Below are positions 22,815 to 24,868 of a DNA stretch of 24,868 bases, piece after piece. This stretch comes from JBIOJM01 sp044450785. GTDB lineage: Bacteria; Planctomycetota; Planctomycetia; Isosphaerales; Isosphaeraceae. How positions within the stretch are numbered: position 1 is the stretch's first letter; each line of letters opens with the position of its first letter. Where the stretch lies: positions 1 through 24,868 of the forward strand of contig JBIOJM010000130.1 in NCBI GenBank assembly GCA_044450785.1, written 5' to 3'. The notes under the pieces are model-generated. The model ran no database searches and had not been told where the DNA came from. It worked only from the letters and a program-made list of their open reading frames with translations. Position numbers and translations under genes: made by a program.

Positions 22815-23654
22815 TCACCTTTTGAGCAGGCTGTTCATCTCTGCATAGGAGATCGCCTCCTCGGTCATGGCCGCGAACGTACCCGTTCCCAGCAACTCGG
22901 CCGTGATTCGCCGGAGCCAGCCCAAGGCCGCCAGCATCGGGCCGGAGCCGACGCTGACGCGTGCCACTCCGAGCCGGGCAAGCTCGGAGATGGGCGGTGT
23001 GCCCGCGCGAGCCAGAATGTTGAGCGGGCCGGCGATCGACCGTGCCAGGTGTCCAATCGTCTCGGAATCCTGGACGCCTGGGACGAAAAGTGAATCGGCA
23101 CCCGCCTCACGATAGGCATTCGCGCGGCGCACTGCGTGATTGAGCCGGGCGCCCGGCTCCCCGACGGCGGCCAGGAAGACATCGGTGCGGGCGTTGATGA
23201 CGACCGGGATGCCGGCTGCCATCGCAGCCGCGCGCGCGGCGCGTACCTTCTCAACGTGGAGTGAGACTTCGACCAGGGGATTGTCGGGATCACCGGTTCC
23301 GTCCTCGAGGTTGAGGCCAACGGCACCAGCGGCGATAACGCCTTGCACAGTCTCGGCGATGTCCTCCGGCCTGGGGCTGAAGCCGGCGACCATGTCGGCG
23401 GTCACGGGCAAGGAGACCTGGCCGGCGATCCGGTGCACGGCTTCCAGCATCGTCTGCCGGCTGATGCTCTCGCCGTCAGGATAGCCCAGTGTCCAGGCGA
23501 CCCCGGCGCTCGTGGTGGCGATGGCGGGGAAGCCAGCCGCCTCGTAGAGCCGTGCGCTCGCGACGTCCCAGGCGTTTGGGAGTACAAGAAGCTTTGAGCC
23601 GTCGTGCAGCCTACGGAAAGCCTCAGCTTTTGCGATCTGCGTCGGTTGATTCAT
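22815..23654 (-). CDS. Isocitrate lyase / PEP mutase superfamily enzyme
   Basis: 279 residues from the ATG at 23654, chosen because GAGGAG lies about 7 nt upstream; the 32 upstream in-frame codons do not look coding. The TIM-barrel family landmarks are LLVLPNAWDVASARLYEAAGFPA at about 22-44, TTSAGVAWTLGYPDG at 47-61, VTADMVAGF with Asp87, and GLNLEDGTGDP with Glu117, the metal-site acidic residues of this superfamily. VVINARTDVFL follows. Members cleave or form C-C or C-P bonds of small 2-oxo or hydroxy acids; without the isocitrate-lyase-specific Cys motif the reaction cannot be named. It stands alone, about 200 nt upstream of the DUF1549 operon on the same strand. Confidence 0.88.
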   Translation of the reverse strand: MNQPTQIAKAEAFRRLHDGSKLLVLPNAWDVASARLYEAAGFPAIATTSAGVAWTLGYPDGESISRQTMLEAVHRIAGQVSLPVTADMVAGFSPRPEDIAETVQGVIAAGAVGLNLEDGTGDPDNPLVEVSLHVEKVRAARAAAMAAGIPVVINARTDVFLAAVGEPGARLNHAVRRANAYREAGADSLFVPGVQDSETIGHLARSIAGPLNILARAGTPPISELARLGVARVSVGSGPMLAALGWLRRITAELLGTGTFAAMTEEAISYAEMNSLLKR

Positions 23655-24658
23655 TTTGAGACTCCTCGCTGAACACCACTTCAGGATGACACCGATACGG
23701 CGTGGACGCGGTTTTTGGAGGCGGGAGCGAAGGACGACGTACGCGGTCAAGATTTATACCGCGCGCAGCGCAAAGTGAGACATTCACGGTCGCGAGAGCG
23801 TGGCCGTCCCGGCCGCTTTTTCGCGGGCGAGACGTGCGCTTCCAGAAACCGAACGGACGCGTTCCGGCCGAAGGCGGAGGTCGGGGCTGAAATAGCCCGG
23901 GATCGCTGGAGAGCGACCATCTGATTCCGCGCCCAAAGGAGGGCTGAGCTCTAACGGCTATGAGGGAAACACCGAGGACGATGGCGCACACGAGTGTGTT
24001 GGGGGAAAACCGCTCCCAGGTGTCACCGCCTTACGGGCATTGGAGTTACGTCAAATGGAATTTTGCTTCGTCCGAAGCCATTCGCGACGCAACGTCATAT
24101 TAGATTGTTACTTAGAGCGTGACGGTATTTTTTCCGGCCGACTCGTCTTCGAGAGGGCGACCAGACGCCTTGGGGTGTTTCTCTCGAAAACACCGGATTT
24201 GCCATGGATGCGGAATTGGCGGGCAGGACGGAAGGACGGAGTGAGAACGGAGCCGACGGCAATGCCGAGTCGGCGGACGGAAGGTCGAGTACCCGACATC
24301 CTTCACCCGTCGAGAGTCCGCGCACGGTCGCCCTTACTGGTATAAAAATGCCGATTCCGGCGGTCCGTCTCTTTGCCGTAAATGAATTGGCGTCCGATAT
24401 CTCCGTCGAGTGAGCTGTCGCAATCCGGATTCAACTGTGCGGACCTCGGGTGTGTGTGATCTACCCGCGGACGCACACCGTTCGCGAGTTTGCCCATATC
24501 CAATATGCGGCCTGTTGCAGACCGCTGTTGCGATCATTCGGGTGAATCCGGGCAGAACATTATATTATATTATAACGCGAAACAAACATTTCGTCACGGT
24601 TTTCCCAAATTTCGCTGCTCTTGCGATCGAAATACTCGCCGGAACCGGCATGACGCGG
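23655..24658. other. 1-kb stretch with no recognisable gene
   Basis: No frame here resembles a known protein or has a good start. Features seen are a terminator-like hairpin (23800-23821), a dyad at 24252-24274 (GCCGAC and GTCGGC with an inner GGC/GCC), a 17-nt run of only A and T at 24559-24575, and a small GCCGG/CCGGC dyad at 24638-24649 just past the stop of the right-edge gene. GC content appears to fall toward the right end. Confidence 0.5.
23800..23821 (+). terminator. Possible intrinsic terminator (plus orientation)
   Basis: GTGGCCG and CGGCCGC pair over 7 bp (one G-T wobble) around a TCC loop, followed directly by TTTTT. The shape fits a rho-independent terminator reading rightward, but no plus-strand gene precedes it within this window, so its role is doubtful. 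Confidence 0.3.
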
Positions 24659-24868
24659 TTAATCGTCTCGGTGATGCGGCGCGACGCTGTTATATTGCTG
24701 CTCGTCTTGTGTCCAAGGATGGAGGCGAGGCAGGAATCGTCGGACGGCCTGTTTGTAGCGAACGCAAGGCTCTCCAAAACGTGCCACCAGCATCGGTTCT
24801 TCGAGAATTGGGATGTAAACCATGTTGATCAGTACAAACAAGCCCGCCCACACTGCGAGCGGTTGCGA
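24659..24868 (-). CDS. Isoprenylcysteine/phospholipid methyltransferase-family membrane protein, C-terminal part
   Basis: 69 codons enter from the right edge and end at TAA. The sequence contains a transmembrane helix (LAVWAGLFVLINMVYIPI) followed by LEEPMLVARFGEPCVRYKQ and VRRFLPRLHPW. The pattern EEPxLxxRFGxxYxxYxxxVxRFxP is the C-terminal signature of the ICMT/PEMT-like membrane methyltransferases (SAM-dependent). The usual Tyr after GEP is Cys here. Substrates of bacterial members are mostly unknown. The N-terminal helices lie outside the window. Confidence 0.8.
   Translation of the reverse strand, partial: SQPLAVWAGLFVLINMVYIPILEEPMLVARFGEPCVRYKQAVRRFLPRLHPWTQDEQQYNSVAPHHRDD

Noticed and set aside
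24040..24345. 101-codon plus-strand ORF in the gene-free kilobase
   Set aside because: No ribosome-binding site and no recognisable motif; composition changes along its length as in non-coding DNA.
24490..24828. 112-codon plus-strand ORF at the right edge
   Set aside because: Antisense to the ICMT-family C-terminus, which has a clear signature.
1..24868. CRISPR arrays, tRNA/rRNA genes, insertion sequences, phage genes
   Set aside because: I looked for regular direct repeats, cloverleaf-type sequences, transposase or integrase motifs and found none I could support by eye.

Overview
The window is GC-rich DNA from a planctomycete, most likely of the Isosphaeraceae/Gemmata-like group. This is inferred from the density of families typical of that phylum: two DUF1501 proteins, one PSCyt1-DUF1549-DUF1553 protein, one cytochrome c/PA14/DUF1592-DUF1588-DUF1585 protein, one DUF1552 protein, a DUF6263-like secreted protein, small antitoxin-like proteins, and a surface-protein N-terminus with a planctomycete LExRxxLS-type motif. 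No rRNA, tRNA, CRISPR array, transposase or integrase was recognised.

Layout. 1-249 (-): start of a large secreted protein running off the left edge. 573-2045 (-): a DUF1501 protein without a DUF1549 partner. 2278-3693 (+): an orphan antitoxin-like protein and a secreted DUF6263-like protein. 3760-4881 (-): glycerol dehydrogenase. 5096-8980 (+): the wreck of a Wsp-type chemosensory operon. 9014-17224 (+): a tight unidirectional block of aldo/keto reductase, bicupin, cytochrome c/DUF1592, DUF1552, GH127-type glycosidase and DUF2905 membrane protein. 17202-17548 (-): two coupled small ORFs, one a truncated antitoxin-like protein. 17609-22609 (-): a DUF1549/DUF1553 cytochrome, a DUF1501 protein and a luciferase-like flavin oxidoreductase in operon order. 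22815-23654 (-): an isocitrate lyase/PEP mutase superfamily enzyme. 23655-24658: about 1 kb with no recognisable gene. 24659-24868 (-): C-terminus of an isoprenylcysteine/phospholipid methyltransferase-family membrane protein entering from the right edge.

The most unusual region is 5.1-9.0 kb. Gene order follows wspA-(B)-C-D-E-F, but nearly every gene has been cut down. The receptor keeps only its signalling tip and C-terminus and is preceded, out of frame, by a piece of a UrtA-like (urea/amide) periplasmic-binding domain. The CheR-like gene has lost part of SAM motif I and most of its catalytic domain. The CheA-like hybrid kinase has lost the phosphorylatable His, the ATPase and the receiver Asp. 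The CheB-like gene stops inside its receiver, and no wspR (GGDEF) follows. Only the WspD-type CheW protein looks complete. Many of the internal losses keep the reading frame.

The 9.0-17.2 kb block and the 17.6-22.6 kb operon each pair cytochrome-c-bearing planctomycete proteins with Tat-exported DUF1552 or DUF1501 proteins. The likely setting is cell-envelope breakdown of complex carbohydrates or related polymers, but the chemistry of these DUF families is not established, so that role is inference.
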